64,000 nucleotides of DNA from Gloeophyllum trabeum ATCC 11539 (GCF_000344685.1 NW_006920411.1:2667910-2731909); one strand, 5' to 3'; shown: positions 21,360 through 33,324, numbered from the stretch's first letter. The notes: generated by a model not told the origin, from the letters alone. Numbers and translations: made by a program.

Positions 21360-22483
21360 TCACCAACGAGGGTCGGCGCCGGCACCGTTGGCCGCGGAGC
21401 TACCACCTGCATCATAGTCCCTACCTTTGCTGGGGCTACTGCCCCTGGGCGGGCTACGAGAGTAACTCCTCCTCCGACGGTAGTCGGGTGAGTATCGCCT
21501 TCCGCCTTCCCTCACAGGGGGAGGGCTACGACGGTCCCGCCAGTCCCTGTCACGACCATAGTGGTCCCGGTCGTATTCCCTATCCCTGGGGTCACGGTCG
21601 CGATCGTAGTCCCTGTCACGGTCATGACGACGCGAGTCACGGTCCCTGTAAGAGTCCCTATAGTCACGGTCGCGTTCGCGCCCTCCGTAGTAGGAGTCCC
21701 TGTTGTCGCGGCGTCGGCGGTGACCCATGTACTCTCCGGGGGTGGGTGCATGGGGCCGATCCGTAACAGAGTAATCAACACGGATGCGACGACCGTTGAG
21801 ATCCTAATGAAGATACATTAGACATGTAGGAAGACGAACCGATGAATACCGGTACTCACGACACCGTTAAGCTCCTTAATGCATCGGGTGGCTTCCTCGA
21901 CGGTGCTCATGGTGATGAAACCGAAGCCTCGAGAACGGTCACTCTGAAGCGTAATCGTCAGCAGATGCCACCTTAGACTGCCGTACTTGACTTACCCTTT
22001 GATCATATACAATTACAACCTTCTCAACACGACCGAAACGATTGAATTCGTCCTCGAGGTCACGCTCGGTGGTGCGGATGCTCAAGCCAAATACCCCCAA
22101 CACGTTGGAGGGATTGGGCGCCTGCTTCGCTAGGTCAGATGGATCGTAGACAAAGGGACCAAAACGAACACGAACTATAGGCGCATGAGAAGGCCTCTTT
22201 GGCGCCGGTACGGGGGAGCGGCGGCTGCTCCTGTAAGTCGGGCTGCGATAGCCAGGGCTCCGGCTGCGCGAGCGAGAGCGGCCTCTCGGTGCGTCGCGGT
22301 CGCCGCCAGCGGGTATCGCCGCGGGCGGTGGCGCATTGTAGGCGTCGGAGTAGGGGTCGACGGCGGGGGTGTTCTCTGCGTACTGCATAACGGGCAAGCG
22401 GTTCGTCAGGCACTGTCGACGACGACGAGGAGAGAGGAAAAAGACAAGAAGCCGCAACGTGTGGGGCGACGCGTACTCACCAT
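21360..22483 (-). CDS. Transformer-2-like SR protein (RRM + RS domains)
   Basis: This is probably a splicing regulator that binds exonic enhancers. A short RS region ([16 protein letters not shown]) precedes one RRM. RNP2 is VLGVFGLSI and RNP1 is [30 protein letters not shown] matches Tra2 closely. [13 protein letters not shown] end follows, then [14 protein letters not shown] linker sequence and a long Arg/Asp/Tyr-rich tail of RD and RS repeats. The stop is at 21360. The first exon may be ATG alone: 22481-22483 is followed at once by GTGAGT, and the next exon then begins [14 protein letters not shown]. If that intron is not used, the start is the ATG at 22388 ([14 protein letters not shown]). 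Either way the RRM is unaffected. Divergent from eL18 over 167 bp. Confidence 0.87.
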
Positions 22484-22650
22484 GGTGGATGTTGAACTTT
22501 GAGCCGAGTTTGGCGTTATTTGTGTGTGCCGTGGCGTGGAACGTGCCGATTGCCGCGGCGCCGAACCTTATTCTGGACCAACTGCATAGTTTTGAGCCTC
22601 CGCTTCGGACCGTCCGTAGCAGCGTACACCGACAATCCAGCAAGAGCAAG
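22484..22650. promoter_or_regulatory. Shared divergent promoter, Tra2-like / eL18
   Basis: Only 167 bp separate the two start codons, the shortest divergent gap in the window. One side drives a ribosomal protein gene, so strong constitutive activity is expected. No TATA box was seen; this is inferred from spacing. Confidence 0.5.
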
Positions 22651-23436
22651 ATGGTGAGTTCGACGTTGACGACGATGGCGAGGGACGTGTCTGACGATCA
22701 TGCGGCATCTAGGGTATCGACATCGAGAAGCACCACGTCAAAAAGGGCCAGAGGACGGCGCCCAAGAGCGAGGACCCGTACCTTCTCTTGCTGGTCAAGG
22801 TGCGTAGTTATGGCACTCGCGCATACATCGAGTCTGACGGAGCAACGAATAGTTATATCGCTTCCTGGCCCGCCGCACGGACTCGCGTTTCAACAAGGTC
22901 TTTATCAGGCGCAGAAAGCACTTCCGCATTCATTAATTGCATATGTGACTTCTAGGTCCTCCTCCACCGCCTTTTCCTCTCGAAGACCAACCGCCCTCCC
23001 CTTTCCCTCTCGAAAATCGTGAAGGAGACCTCCGGCGCGCCCGACCTCGACTCCAAGATCGTCGTCTCCGTCTCGACCATTACCGACGATGTCCGTCTGA
23101 CGACCGTCCCCAAGTTGACGATCGCCGCACTTCGGTTCACGAGGGCTGCCAAGGAGCGCATCCTCAAGGCTGGCGGTGAGGCTATTACTCTGGACCAGCT
23201 TGCCATCCGTGCGCCCACTGGTGCCAACACCATCTTGCTCCGGGGCAAGAGGAACTCTCGGGAGGCCGTCAAGCACTTCGGCATGGGCCCCCACAAGCAC
23301 AAGAAGCCGTACACGACTTCCAAGGGCCGCAAAGTGTGTCTCTAGCCTGCCTCTTCTATTGCTTCATCTCTGACTGATATGTTTGTAGTTCGAGCGTGCT
23401 CGTGGTCGCCGAAAGTCTCGTGGTTTCAAGGTGTAA
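22651..23436 (+). CDS. rpl18: 60S ribosomal protein L18 (eL18)
   Basis: Cytosolic large-subunit protein. Exon 1 is the ATG alone (22651-22653), followed by GTGAGT. Exon 2 gives [19 protein letters not shown], then [15 protein letters not shown] from a small exon missed by simple ORF calls, then [40 protein letters not shown] and [20 protein letters not shown]. The last exon is [15 protein letters not shown]. Every segment matches the eL18 family closely and in order, and the length (about 187 residues) is typical. Five exons. An intron next to the start codon is common in ribosomal protein genes. Confidence 0.97.
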
Positions 23437-23887
23437 GCACACTCTTGAAAACCGGACGTCGAGTCTCAGGGCATTTTGGACGTGGTTGCAGTATGGCATA
23501 TGGGCTCTCTCTACTCACGATTATGTGTATCTATCATCGCTCAATGATTCTGTATGCTGTCTTCCATGCCCGAGATACATTTATGCCGTAGCCGCGCTAC
23601 TTGCTCTTGCATGAACCGCCGTAACCATTCGTTCATTCATTCCTCTGATGCAAGGCTCGTGCCCCCATACCATTAATACGCATGAAACATCCTCAATTCC
23701 ACCTGCAACAGCGCGAGCACAGAGCGGAAAGTTGAGCTCAACAACTTGAACGCACGTGGCCGAGAGCGAGCCTAATGAACGCTTCCTAGCGTCATCAAGA
23801 GAGCCTTCCAAGTTCGCGTTCTTGGCACGTTTGTACTGTATATAGCCCCTGGGCTTTGAAGCTTTCTCTGGCGCTGCCGGACACAAC
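23437..23887. other. Intergenic, eL18 3' end to ALE1 promoter
   Basis: 451 bp holding the eL18 3' UTR and the ALE1 upstream region. A TATA-like TGTATATAG is near 23836, about 50 bp before the ATG. No gene seen. Confidence 0.6.
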
Positions 23888-25942
23888 ATGGACAGACTAT
23901 TCGAGCCTTTGGCGTCGGCCACAGGAGCCTCGATTGACCAGGTCAAGGTACGCCCGTCCAAGTTGTTTTCATGGTTTCGTGGCGCAGGGCTAACTCCCTG
24001 GCAGCTTATTGCTTGCCTGTTGTTCTCCTACCCACTCGGAAGCATCTTCATTCGGATACCTTCCTCCCTGCAGGCTTTGAAACATATATTCAACATCATA
24101 ATTGCTCTAATTTACTTCCTGCCGGTGCTGAACCTATGGACGGGCTTCCTTCACCTTCTCGCTAGCATTCTTGCTACATATTACGTGGCTAAGAATGTGA
24201 GGCGGCCGGATATGCCATGTATCGTATTTGCGTAAGGAATGGATCCATGTTCGTGAGGAGGCCTCTTACGGATTCTAGCTAGTCTTGTGCTGGGCCATCT
24301 TATGATCAAGTGAGTAAAGTCCCTGAGGAATTGCCCCGAGTTTCTAACGCAAGCAGCCACATCATTCGTGCAGTGTACGGATATGGATACGAAACGTTTG
24401 AGATAACTGGACCGCAGATGGTCCTGACGATGAAACTGACGACTTTTGCTTGGAATGTGTATGATGGGAGGAGACCTCGCGAGGTAAGTCGCCCGTTTCG
24501 TGCTGAATTCATCAATGTCATCGTCTAAATTCCGTATACAGGACCTGGACAAGTGGCAGTTCGAGAAACACATTCCAGACGACAAATTCCCGTCGATCCT
24601 GTCCTTTCTAGGCTATGCGTACGTTCACGATGCCTTACTGTCCTGTCCGTTTGTCTTCACGGGATGTCCAGCTTTTATTTTCCTGGAGTGTTGGTTGGAC
24701 CGTACCTGGACTACAATTCGTATCAATCCCTCATTGACGGCTCCATCTTCAAAATCTCCGAAGGTAACCAGCCCAAGCGGGAAGACAAGGACAGGTTCAT
24801 CCCCCGGGGAAGGAAGAGAATGGCGTACAGGAAGATGGTGAAGGCCTTGATTTTCCTAGGCTTGTATACGACCTGCTACGGCACGTTCAACTACACTGTC
24901 GCGCTAAAGCCCTGGTTTGCGAAGAAGCACGTTCTATATCGGTGAGTGCACGGCGCAGAATATGGGTTTGGGCGACCCGCTGTAACAACCTTTTAGGATC
25001 GCCTACTGGCAGCTTTGCGGTTTCTTCGAACGCACAAAGTACTATGCTGTCTGGACACTGACAGAGGTAAGCAAACGGGTCATCATAACCTTTCTCCTCT
25101 TGCCGACGCAAAGGCACTACTCTACAGGGCGCGTCTATCCTAACCGGTTACGGATTTACCGGCTTCGACTCTTACGGTAACTCAACATGGAACGGCGCCA
25201 GGAACGTCAAGATCCGCAGCATCGAATTCGCGCCCAACTTCAAGGTTCTTCTTGACTCATGGAACATCAAGACCGCCATCTGGCTGAAAGAATGCGTATA
25301 CAAGCGGGTCACGCCGAAGGGCAAGAAACCCGGTTTCCGCAGCAGTATGATCACATTCACCACTAGTGCTCTTTGGGTAAGTTTGGTAACGAGAAAGTAA
25401 TTTGGGACACTGATGCTTACGTGGAACAGCATGGCATCGCCCCTGGGTACTACCTGGCGTTCCTTCTGGGTGGCTTCATCCAGACTGCTGGCCGTCTCTG
25501 CCGGTCCAACATCCGCCCTCTCCTCCTGCCGCCTCAGTTGCCCCCGTCCCAGAATGTCCCCGTCAAGGTGAAGGAAAAGCCCACCTTGGAGCCACCGAAG
25601 GACGCCATCTCTGCCGCGAAGCGCGCTTACGATCTCGCGGGCACAGTCTCTTCCGTCCTCTTGGTCAACTACACCACGGGGCCCTTCATCCTAGCGACAC
25701 TGCGTGACTCGTTCCGCGCGTGGAGCCTGCTGGGCTGGTACGGCCATTACATGGTTGGCGGCGCTTTGGTTTTCTTCTACGCTGGTGGTAGGCGGTTTTT
25801 GAGGAGGCTGCAGGAGCAGCGGGTAAAGGCGATTGGCGTCGGCCCGCAGTTCCCTACTGTCGCGGAGAAGCCTGGGCCTTTGTACATGCCCCCTGTGGAG
25901 GAGGCGGCCCAGGAACTAGAGCATAGATTCGATGACCGGTGA
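23888..25942 (+). CDS. ale1: MBOAT lysophospholipid acyltransferase (ALE1 / SLC4 type)
   Basis: An ER multi-pass enzyme that re-acylates lysophospholipids in the Lands cycle. It begins MDRLFEPLASATGASIDQV, then hydrophobic helices (FNIIIALIYFLPVLNLW). Family motifs appear in order: GPQMVLTMKLTTFAWNVYDG, LVGPYLDYNSYQSLI, ERTKYYAVWTLTEGA, GFDSYGNSTWNGARN and YKRVTPKGKKPGFRSS. The catalytic histidine is in LWHGIAPGYYLAF, split by the intron before the His codon. Two more membrane segments and a polar tail follow. Intron 1 (23948-24004, 57 nt, CTAAC branch point) has no stop and a length divisible by three, so retaining it would insert 19 residues. One exon needs the second of two adjacent TAG acceptors (CTAGCTAG near 24277). 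The yeast protein's long C-terminal extension is absent. Confidence 0.94.
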
Positions 25943-28204
25943 ACGATGCTTGGTGGTGATACATACTGTATCATGTTCGATATATTCACTTGCTTAATCA
26001 ACCACCTTCCATCGATCTTGATTAATTGAGCAGCCGTTGTGGTTGGTGACCATACTCACAACTGCACTTGCTGGGTACGTCTTTAGACCTTGTCCGAGTC
26101 GGTACCGGTCGATCGCTAAGGCTAATAATCTATTTCGAGTAGATAGGCATTACAGGCTCGTCATCCCATTTCCCCCTCTGTGTCTGAGGCGATGTTAGTG
26201 GTCCTCTATTCGCGCCGAGTGGGTTTAACCATCTATCGTTGAGGCGTATCAGCGATGTGTCGCCCGACATGCATCGTGCCCTCGGGCGGCAACTCTGCGA
26301 TGCTCGATGAGACAAGATGTGCATGTGAAGTCAGCTATCTCAATGTGAGGCAGGACGGCTGCGCGACGTCGGACTCCTTGTGAGAAAAACTTCAGAGAGC
26401 GGGGATCTTTGTTCGGGATCAGATGTACTATCATTGAGGGGGTTCTGCAAATTTTGCAGAACCCCCTCACCCCCTTATATCTCATTCCACACTCAACCAA
26501 AAAATGTTGGGTAAGCTCAGGCAGGTATATATACACTAGAATAGAACCTCTGCCAAGTCAGAATGGGAATATCTGCTGTGGTTGAAGAGAGGGAGAGAAA
26601 ATGGGTCCTGTAGGCCATGGGAAAGAAACAGTGTCCACTAGATCTCTCGTGATACTCTCAACGGACTGCAGTGGAATGGCTTGGCGTATCATGAATATGC
26701 TGTCTATAGTACAATACACCAGCCCGATAGAGTAAATAACGAGTGTGTCGAGATAGAGAGGCAACTTTGCACATCTCCCGGGCCGATATCGTGACAAAAG
26801 CGTGACATCGCTCGCGGCGAGATCCCACTGTGACCGCATGTGACACCTTTTTGCAGAACCCCCTACATGAACCGGCATCTCTCTCCTACGTTCCACAGGC
26901 TGCATAAAAATGCACAAAAATAATGAGGACGTTCATCACTAGGTTACACACAATATGCGGAAGATCCGGTAAGAATCCGTCAAGTGCGCGGAATGCTACA
27001 GGCCGAATTCGATACTTTTTGCAGAACCCCCTCAATGATAGTACGATCCCGAAGACACTCTTGCCATTTGCTTCTCTACCGCTGCCAACGTTTATGGAGC
27101 ATTCAACCTCTTGAAGAACGGTGCTATCATAGCTCTGAAAACCGAGTACTACTGGTAGGAATGAGGTGGGATGCTCCTCCCCCAAGACTTTGCTGGGCGG
27201 CATGATGTTCTCATTGTATACTGTAGCATATCTGATTTTAAATTATGCATTCAAGTCTGACATCCTGATCCGGTCTGTATCCGTCCTCCAGGCACTGCCA
27301 GGCACCGAGGAGATCGACGATTCGGCGCCTTTAGCAAAGACATGGGCCTCTTAATTATGGACGAAACTTACTCTGTAAGCCAATTACAGGTCAACGTGTG
27401 TTTATGCCAAGCCACGACTGGCAGCGAATTGTGGTTTCTCAGGCTGAGATGCGTATGCATATATGGGTTATGAACCGTCCTCTTGCCTGAAGCTTGCCCG
27501 CACTCGCCCCCAGTAGGCGCAGTCAGTCGGAATGCCCACGGACCAGGCGTTCATGCAGCCACTGAATTAATGATGGTGAGACACGTGAATCGATGCGCAA
27601 ACTGCACTGCCTGGCTGTACTAGCAGTTATAATATAATGGTGTTCCTTGTTCATCCTGTACTTCGCCTAGTAAGAACTTACGTCCTTGCCCCTGCCCCCG
27701 GGCTCCCCCTCTCTTTGGTGAAAAGCACAACAGACGCCCAATGGCGACAGACGAAATGGGGATGAGAGTGATAAACCTCGGCCATCGGTCGAACTGTAAC
27801 ATGAACGCCACCATGGCCTTCAGCAGCTGATCAACACGTACCACTGTACATCCAATTTGATGATCGAAAACCCCACTGGAGAGGTGTGAGAGCGTGGCTT
27901 CACACAGCGAGTGACCCACAGGGGTGGGATTGGCGTTCAAGGTTCTGTCAAACGATCCTACTCACCTACCCATATAGGGAACATGAGTTGGAACCACAGC
28001 CCCGCAATGCTTGGTGCTAGTCTTTAGCGCTGTCATTTCTTGACAGGGCAGCGCCCGGCGCTTCAGCGTGTCCTTGGCATCCCAACACTTAAGAGGATGA
28101 ACCCTGGTAAGATGAGCATACAAGTACCAGGCCCCCGCTTGGTGACTGGCATCCCTCATCCCTTCCATCGTAATACTAGCCAGTGAAGTGTCTGTACCAA
28201 CACC
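25943..28204. other. Repeat-containing intergenic region without a supported gene
   Basis: 2.26 kb. It holds an inverted-repeat element (26412-27053). An isolated membrane-like frame lies near 27205-27280 (MMFSLYTVAYLILNY); I cannot extend it by splicing, and it may be a gene remnant. The rest shows nothing recognisable. Confidence 0.5.
26412..27053. mobile_element. Non-autonomous inverted-repeat (MITE-like) element
   Basis: The left end 26425-26451 and right end 27018-27044 are perfect 27-bp reverse complements (GTACTATCATTG onward to GTTCTGCAAA). Nine further outer bases also pair (TTCGGGATC at 26412-26420 with 27045-27053) after a 4-bp offset on the left. Inside, the core GCAGAACCCCCT recurs at 26452-26470, where it makes an immediate palindrome with the left end, and at 26848-26864. 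No transposase frame lies between. I see no clear target-site duplication, so the exact ends are uncertain. Confidence 0.6.
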
Positions 28205-29201
28205 ATGCCCTTCCTCTCTGTTCTCCGGCTGGTGATCTTTGGTGCGTGATTAAGAGCTCCTACAGTCATGCAGGTAGACTCACCGTATCTTCGCGCTTCT
28301 TCCCTGCAAACAGTCCTGGCACTGGTGTTCTCGGTCATCGCCCTAGGCATCGCGGCGGATCTCATGAGCCTGACCGAGACCTACTTCAATGTCACGCTCA
28401 TATTCTGCATATTGGCCGTGGTTTCCGCTTCCCTAACGATCATCTCACTTCCTATCATGTAAGCGTTTCACAATAACTCGCTACTCACTCGCTGACTCTG
28501 CGTGTAGGTTGACCCTCGACACTGTACGGCAGGGGGCTTTTACCTCCACTGTCGTTTTCGAACTGAGCTGGCTTTGTGTGTCCCGCTCTGCATGACAAGT
28601 TGTCTTCACTCACGGTAATAACAGTTGTTCTCTGGGTTTTGTGGATTGCCACCGCCGCGGAGGCTACGTACTCCAATGGCCTGATCTTCCCTTCTGGCTG
28701 CGGCTACATCAATCGTGAGTACTTTGGTGAAGACATCTTTTGCCCATATGGAAGTTCAATACCTTTCCTCCTTCCTAGCCAAAATCAACCAGGGATGCCA
28801 AGAATTCGCTGCCGTGCAAGGCTTCTCTTTCCTCACATGGATAATCCGTGTGTTGATGGTATCCTCGGAGAACACGAGCAAGCACTGACCTCGCCACCCT
28901 AGTGATGGCCTACACCATCGTCCTCCTTGTTTTCGCGATCATAGGCACGTCTCGAGGCAACAAGGTCTGGCTGTCTTCCGTAAGGGAGAACAACTTCCTC
29001 CACCCTTCTGTGCATGCGGATAAGCCAATTATCGAGGAGAAATATCCTGCTGGCAACGTACCCATTTATGGAGTACCCACCAGCCCGTATCAGCCTCCCA
29101 GGCAGCCGACGTCTCCGACGTTCAATGCCCACCCCTCAAATATCTCGACCTATCAGGGAACCCCGTCCCCTCACCCGGCGCATAATGGGCAGTCTGTTTA
29201 G
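28205..29201 (+). CDS. MARVEL-like four-helix membrane protein
   Basis: Five or six exons give a protein starting MPFLSVLRLVIF. The first intron is 28242-28313 (72 nt); the join continues VLALVFSVIALGIAADLMSL. Four membrane helices are visible: around that segment, FNVTLIFCILAVVSASLTI, STVVFELSWLFVLWVLWIA, and ILMAYTIVLLVFAIIG. The loop between helices 3 and 4 has two Cys (SGCGYIN and NQGCQEF) that could form a disulfide. The C-terminal tail is Pro/Ser/Tyr-rich (PSPHPAHNGQSV end). The topology and the short N-terminus fit MARVEL-domain proteins of mushrooms. The specific role is unknown; membrane-domain organisation is inferred from the fold. Confidence 0.8.
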
Positions 29202-31293
29202 GGTCAGGTGTTACTTTGCAGAAATTTGGCTTGTTTCTTTCCCTCTCTCTTTACGATACGTATATGAACGGACCTGAGCAGTAATGTCTCGTGTCGGTAC
29301 GGTGATGGTTCTCCATCTTGTTTGTCTGAGGGTCTTTCCGGAAGTATCTATTCATGCACATTACAATACCTTAGAGCCTTCGTGCATGAAGGTGTTACTG
29401 AACCCAGAGAATTTGCGATCAAACCCAACCTCCCCAAGAGTAAGGACAAGTGTGGGCGTAGAGATCTGAATGAAATACCTGGTAAAAGAAATACTGGTTC
29501 GGCACCAAGGGAATACACAAAACTGCTTACCTGGGAACGAACAATGTAAGGATGCTGCTGCGCAACAAGCGCACCCGTCACAACGAGCGTCCTCTCACCT
29601 CGGACTATTCAATCAAGCGTGCCAAGCCAGTGTTAGGCCTTCCCTGATGAATCCTCATGGTAGCTTGACTTTGGCTAGGTCCCCAGTGGTCCCCCTCCTG
29701 TCGCAAAGAAGTCTACCGAGGACATACAGAGCGCATTCGTAAGCAAAGTCAGCATCACTACAGGGACCCTGGGGTCATAGTCGCGTAAGTGCAGATGTGG
29801 ATTGGGTGTAGCATCCTAATGGAAACATACTGATCAGGGCGTCATGACATCATCTGTCCCGTTCTTCATGCAGGTAGATTTATTACAGGTGTTGCAGAGT
29901 TTGGCTGTGCCACTTTCGACTCGAGGTGTCAAGTCGAGACCGTTCTGAACGATACGGCTTGCTTGTACAGCCTTGAAAGTAAGCTGGAGTGCCTTCACAG
30001 TACAAGGCACCCTTTAAGCGAGGTAGAAATGCAAGAGATATGTCGAGCGACAACAGTCTGCCATGTCATAGCAAACGACGAATTACGGGGCAGCTAAAAG
30101 TTTCGCTACCGTGTAGCTACAATACACAAGGCAAGAGGAGAATGATCGCCGCCCAGAGCCATCGCTAAGACTGCCTCGGGACGATGGCTGAGCTTGATGA
30201 AGCCGCTTCAATGATCCGCGGAGCGCTAAATAGTGGGATTCTTGATTATATCAAAAGGTCTTGACTTCTGGGCAGCTGTTGCTTTCCTGAGAGGGTTCTA
30301 ACCTTTGTGGAGAGAAAAAGGGCGACGGTGAGGAGAGTAGACCCTGCACCACTAGTTTAGAAGCAATTGTGCTGTCCCTCAAGATAAGTTGTGTAACTGA
30401 ATGCATGAGACGCCATGTAGCACTTGCCACGCCGCACTTGCATGCGCAGAGGGTGGATGGGAACTAGGCTAGATAGAAGCTTCCCCAATATCCAGTCGTT
30501 GGGCGAGCAATCCAGATGGGAACTTTGGCATTCCGATTAAATGGCTTTCTAGAGCTTCGTAGACAACAAGATGGTTTTCTAGCATGTTCAGCGCTAGCGC
30601 TCTGAGCGAAAGGAACAAGTAACTTTGTGGCGGGATGGAAGTTACGGTGGCATCGTGTCGGCTTTGTCCGTCTCTCCGCGAAGTTTGAACAAGGTCACGG
30701 ACCTCCTCCACAGTTCGACTTGAAGCTTGTGCTTATGTTTGGTTCGATGACAGCCTCTGGCCCTCTGCATCGTCCCGACCAGGGCCTTCATGTAAGATCT
30801 GCTGGACTGCCGTTTTGTGATGCGTAATCCTGGATTATGTCTGAGCAGTATTCAAGCGGTTGTATCCTGCGATTAAGTCAGGCCATACTTATACTGGGTT
30901 CTGCGAATGGCTGGTCTCTGGGGGCCCTTAAGTCGGGGATGGCTCGTGTCCTTTCACATATGGGCAACGCTTCCATCAACCTGCAACCTAGTCCTGGTAT
31001 GCCATCCTCCAGCAGGAGATGGGTCGTGGTTTATGAACTGCTTGCGGGTCTTGCTTATCGCTTTTATTCGAGACCGACTTCCGACCCGCTCATGCTTGCT
31101 GTACCGTCCACGAAGCAAACTTCGCATACCGCTTGAATTCGAAGTATACGTGTTACCAGGGCCATCATGTGTTTGTACGCAGTGAATGGGGCTGCTTTGC
31201 AATGGTGAGTGATGATATCTGTGTCAAGTTCTTGCCCTTGGGCACGTGGTCTATGCTTGCGGATATTCGTTATTGGGTGGAACTTGCGGCACA

Positions 31294-31329
31294 CAGTTTT
31301 CTGCTTGGGCCTCAGCCGGCTCTACGCGT
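31294..31329 (+). repeat. 36-bp direct repeat, copy 1
   Basis: An identical 36-bp segment (CAGTTTTCTGCTTGGG start, CTCTACGCGT end) recurs at 32468-32503, and again at 33730-33765 in the duplicated contig end. The first two copies flank 1,138 bp that include the gypsy-like LTR. Confidence 0.9.
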
Positions 31330-31687
31330 TGATAAGCCTCGGGATAGTCTGACCCCCGAAAACGCGGACTCAGTGCATCGTACAAGCCCTCCGGAGCTTA
31401 TTCGACACAGCGCTCACACGCCTCTAGGCTTCTATGGGCTCTAAAGACTTGCTCTGTTTTTAGCTCCGGACTTCCGAACATCCTTGAGGCGTACACGGAC
31501 CCATTCCGCGATTTATCTCCGCAAACAGGAGCTCCGGAGCGACTTAACCAATGCGACTTCTAGCTGCATTAGCTCCGGGACCCGCAGACTCTTCTATCGA
31601 GGGGCGTCTTCCTCATGCCCACCCTCCAGCACTCACTCCCCCTCGTTTCCGTCAAGATACCGAAGGTGCGGACGCATACGAGTCACC

Positions 31688-32470
31688 ATGAGGCCAGCAT
31701 CAGTCAGCAAGCGGCCGGAGGTAATTAGCACGTGACCGGAGCGTCACACGGAGTGATGGGACCGCTTGGATCAGGTGGCAGAGCGTCAAGGTGACCTCTA
31801 GGGGTTGGGACGAGCAAGTGGGAGTGCAAGAGAGTCGTATGGTGCATGGTATAGCGGTGGCAAGTGCTGAGCAATCCTGTGGGTAGCGGCGTTTATTTGT
31901 TATTTATCTCCGAACAGTCGCAAAGCCATTCCTGTAGTATAAATTGTACAAAGTAGTGTACAGAAAAACAAGTTTCGACTTCACCATCTCAGAGAATTAG
32001 AGTTACGATCTCAGCGACCCGAGAAGTTCGAAAGCGTCGAACTTAGCGAATTATAACCAATCTTAGCTTTGCCAATAGGCCTGACTCGTCGAGTGAATTA
32101 TCTCCGCCATCGATCCAATTAGCTCCAGTGAGTCTCACATAGCGAAATAAAATTAACCAAGTTTCTCTAGCAATTTCTACTCCCGTGGGCCCGAACCTAC
32201 ACTCGGTTTCGTGGTTTGCGACTTTGTCTGCGACTTTCCGGAGATAAATACTCCGGAGCGTCCCTTAGTGTTTGTTTCAGGCGTCAAGGTTTTGTTTTAT
32301 TTTTCTAGGTCTTCCTACGGACTACCCTACGGCGTCTTACTCCTCCTTTCCCCCTCGAACTATTAAATACCCTTCAGTTGTCTCGGACCGCCTTCACCCA
32401 TATCACGGGGTTTAGGTTTATTTCCTTTGGTCCTTGGTGATTGTTGTGTGTCAGTGCATATCAGCGTCAG
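31688..32470 (+). mobile_element. Gypsy-like LTR copy 2, with polyprotein 3' end upstream
   Basis: It aligns with 2014-2795 throughout. The probable LTR itself runs from the TGACCGG near 31732 to the CA near 32459, about 730 bp, with a TATA box GTATAAA near 31939. About 200 bp upstream also align with copy 1, including a short frame reading into the LTR, so this is a 3' end rather than a solo LTR. CpG sites are much better kept than in copy 1, so this copy is younger or less mutated. Confidence 0.65.
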
Positions 32471-32730
32471 TTTTCTGCTTGGGCCTCAGCCGGCTCTACG
32501 CGTCAATATAAGGCAGAGTGTTATGGGTTCTGTGCGATAGAATCCATCTTCTTCCGGATTACTTGCATCGTGTGCATGGGTGGTCTCGCACAGCTCCCAG
32601 GTCGTCGGTGACGTGACAGGCGTCACAGATCCTACACTGCATGTCGTATTGGCTGAGGATAGAGAAGGGCGGTTCATAGCTTCATCCTCGTAACTGAATC
32701 CAGTACATATTGATGGGATAATAGAGATAC
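32062..32730 (+). repeat. Sequence duplicated across the gap, left copy
   Basis: These 669 bases up to the first N are repeated after the gap at 33325-33992, with only a single missing C that I can find (GACTCGTCGAG against GACTGTCGAG). Confidence 0.95.
32468..32503 (+). repeat. 36-bp direct repeat, copy 2
   Basis: Identical to 31294-31329. It starts right at the end of the LTR-bearing segment. Confidence 0.9.
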
Positions 32731-33324
32731 NNNNNNNNNNNNNNNNNNNNNNNNNNNNNNNNNNNNNNNNNNNNNNNNNNNNNNNNNNNNNNNNNNNNNN
32801 NNNNNNNNNNNNNNNNNNNNNNNNNNNNNNNNNNNNNNNNNNNNNNNNNNNNNNNNNNNNNNNNNNNNNNNNNNNNNNNNNNNNNNNNNNNNNNNNNNNN
32901 NNNNNNNNNNNNNNNNNNNNNNNNNNNNNNNNNNNNNNNNNNNNNNNNNNNNNNNNNNNNNNNNNNNNNNNNNNNNNNNNNNNNNNNNNNNNNNNNNNNN
33001 NNNNNNNNNNNNNNNNNNNNNNNNNNNNNNNNNNNNNNNNNNNNNNNNNNNNNNNNNNNNNNNNNNNNNNNNNNNNNNNNNNNNNNNNNNNNNNNNNNNN
33101 NNNNNNNNNNNNNNNNNNNNNNNNNNNNNNNNNNNNNNNNNNNNNNNNNNNNNNNNNNNNNNNNNNNNNNNNNNNNNNNNNNNNNNNNNNNNNNNNNNNN
33201 NNNNNNNNNNNNNNNNNNNNNNNNNNNNNNNNNNNNNNNNNNNNNNNNNNNNNNNNNNNNNNNNNNNNNNNNNNNNNNNNNNNNNNNNNNNNNNNNNNNN
33301 NNNNNNNNNNNNNNNNNNNNNNNN
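32731..33324. other. Assembly gap (594 N)
   Basis: A run of 594 undetermined bases. Open frames spanning it are meaningless. Confidence 0.99.

Noticed and set aside
21125..21766. Plus-strand frame of 213 residues rich in Gly/Ser/His
   Set aside because: Antisense of the RS/RD repeat tail of the Tra2-like gene; composition explains it.
26430..26475. Palindrome read as a transcription terminator hairpin
   Set aside because: It belongs to the end-motif array of the inverted-repeat element, and rho-independent terminators do not apply in this nuclear fungal DNA.
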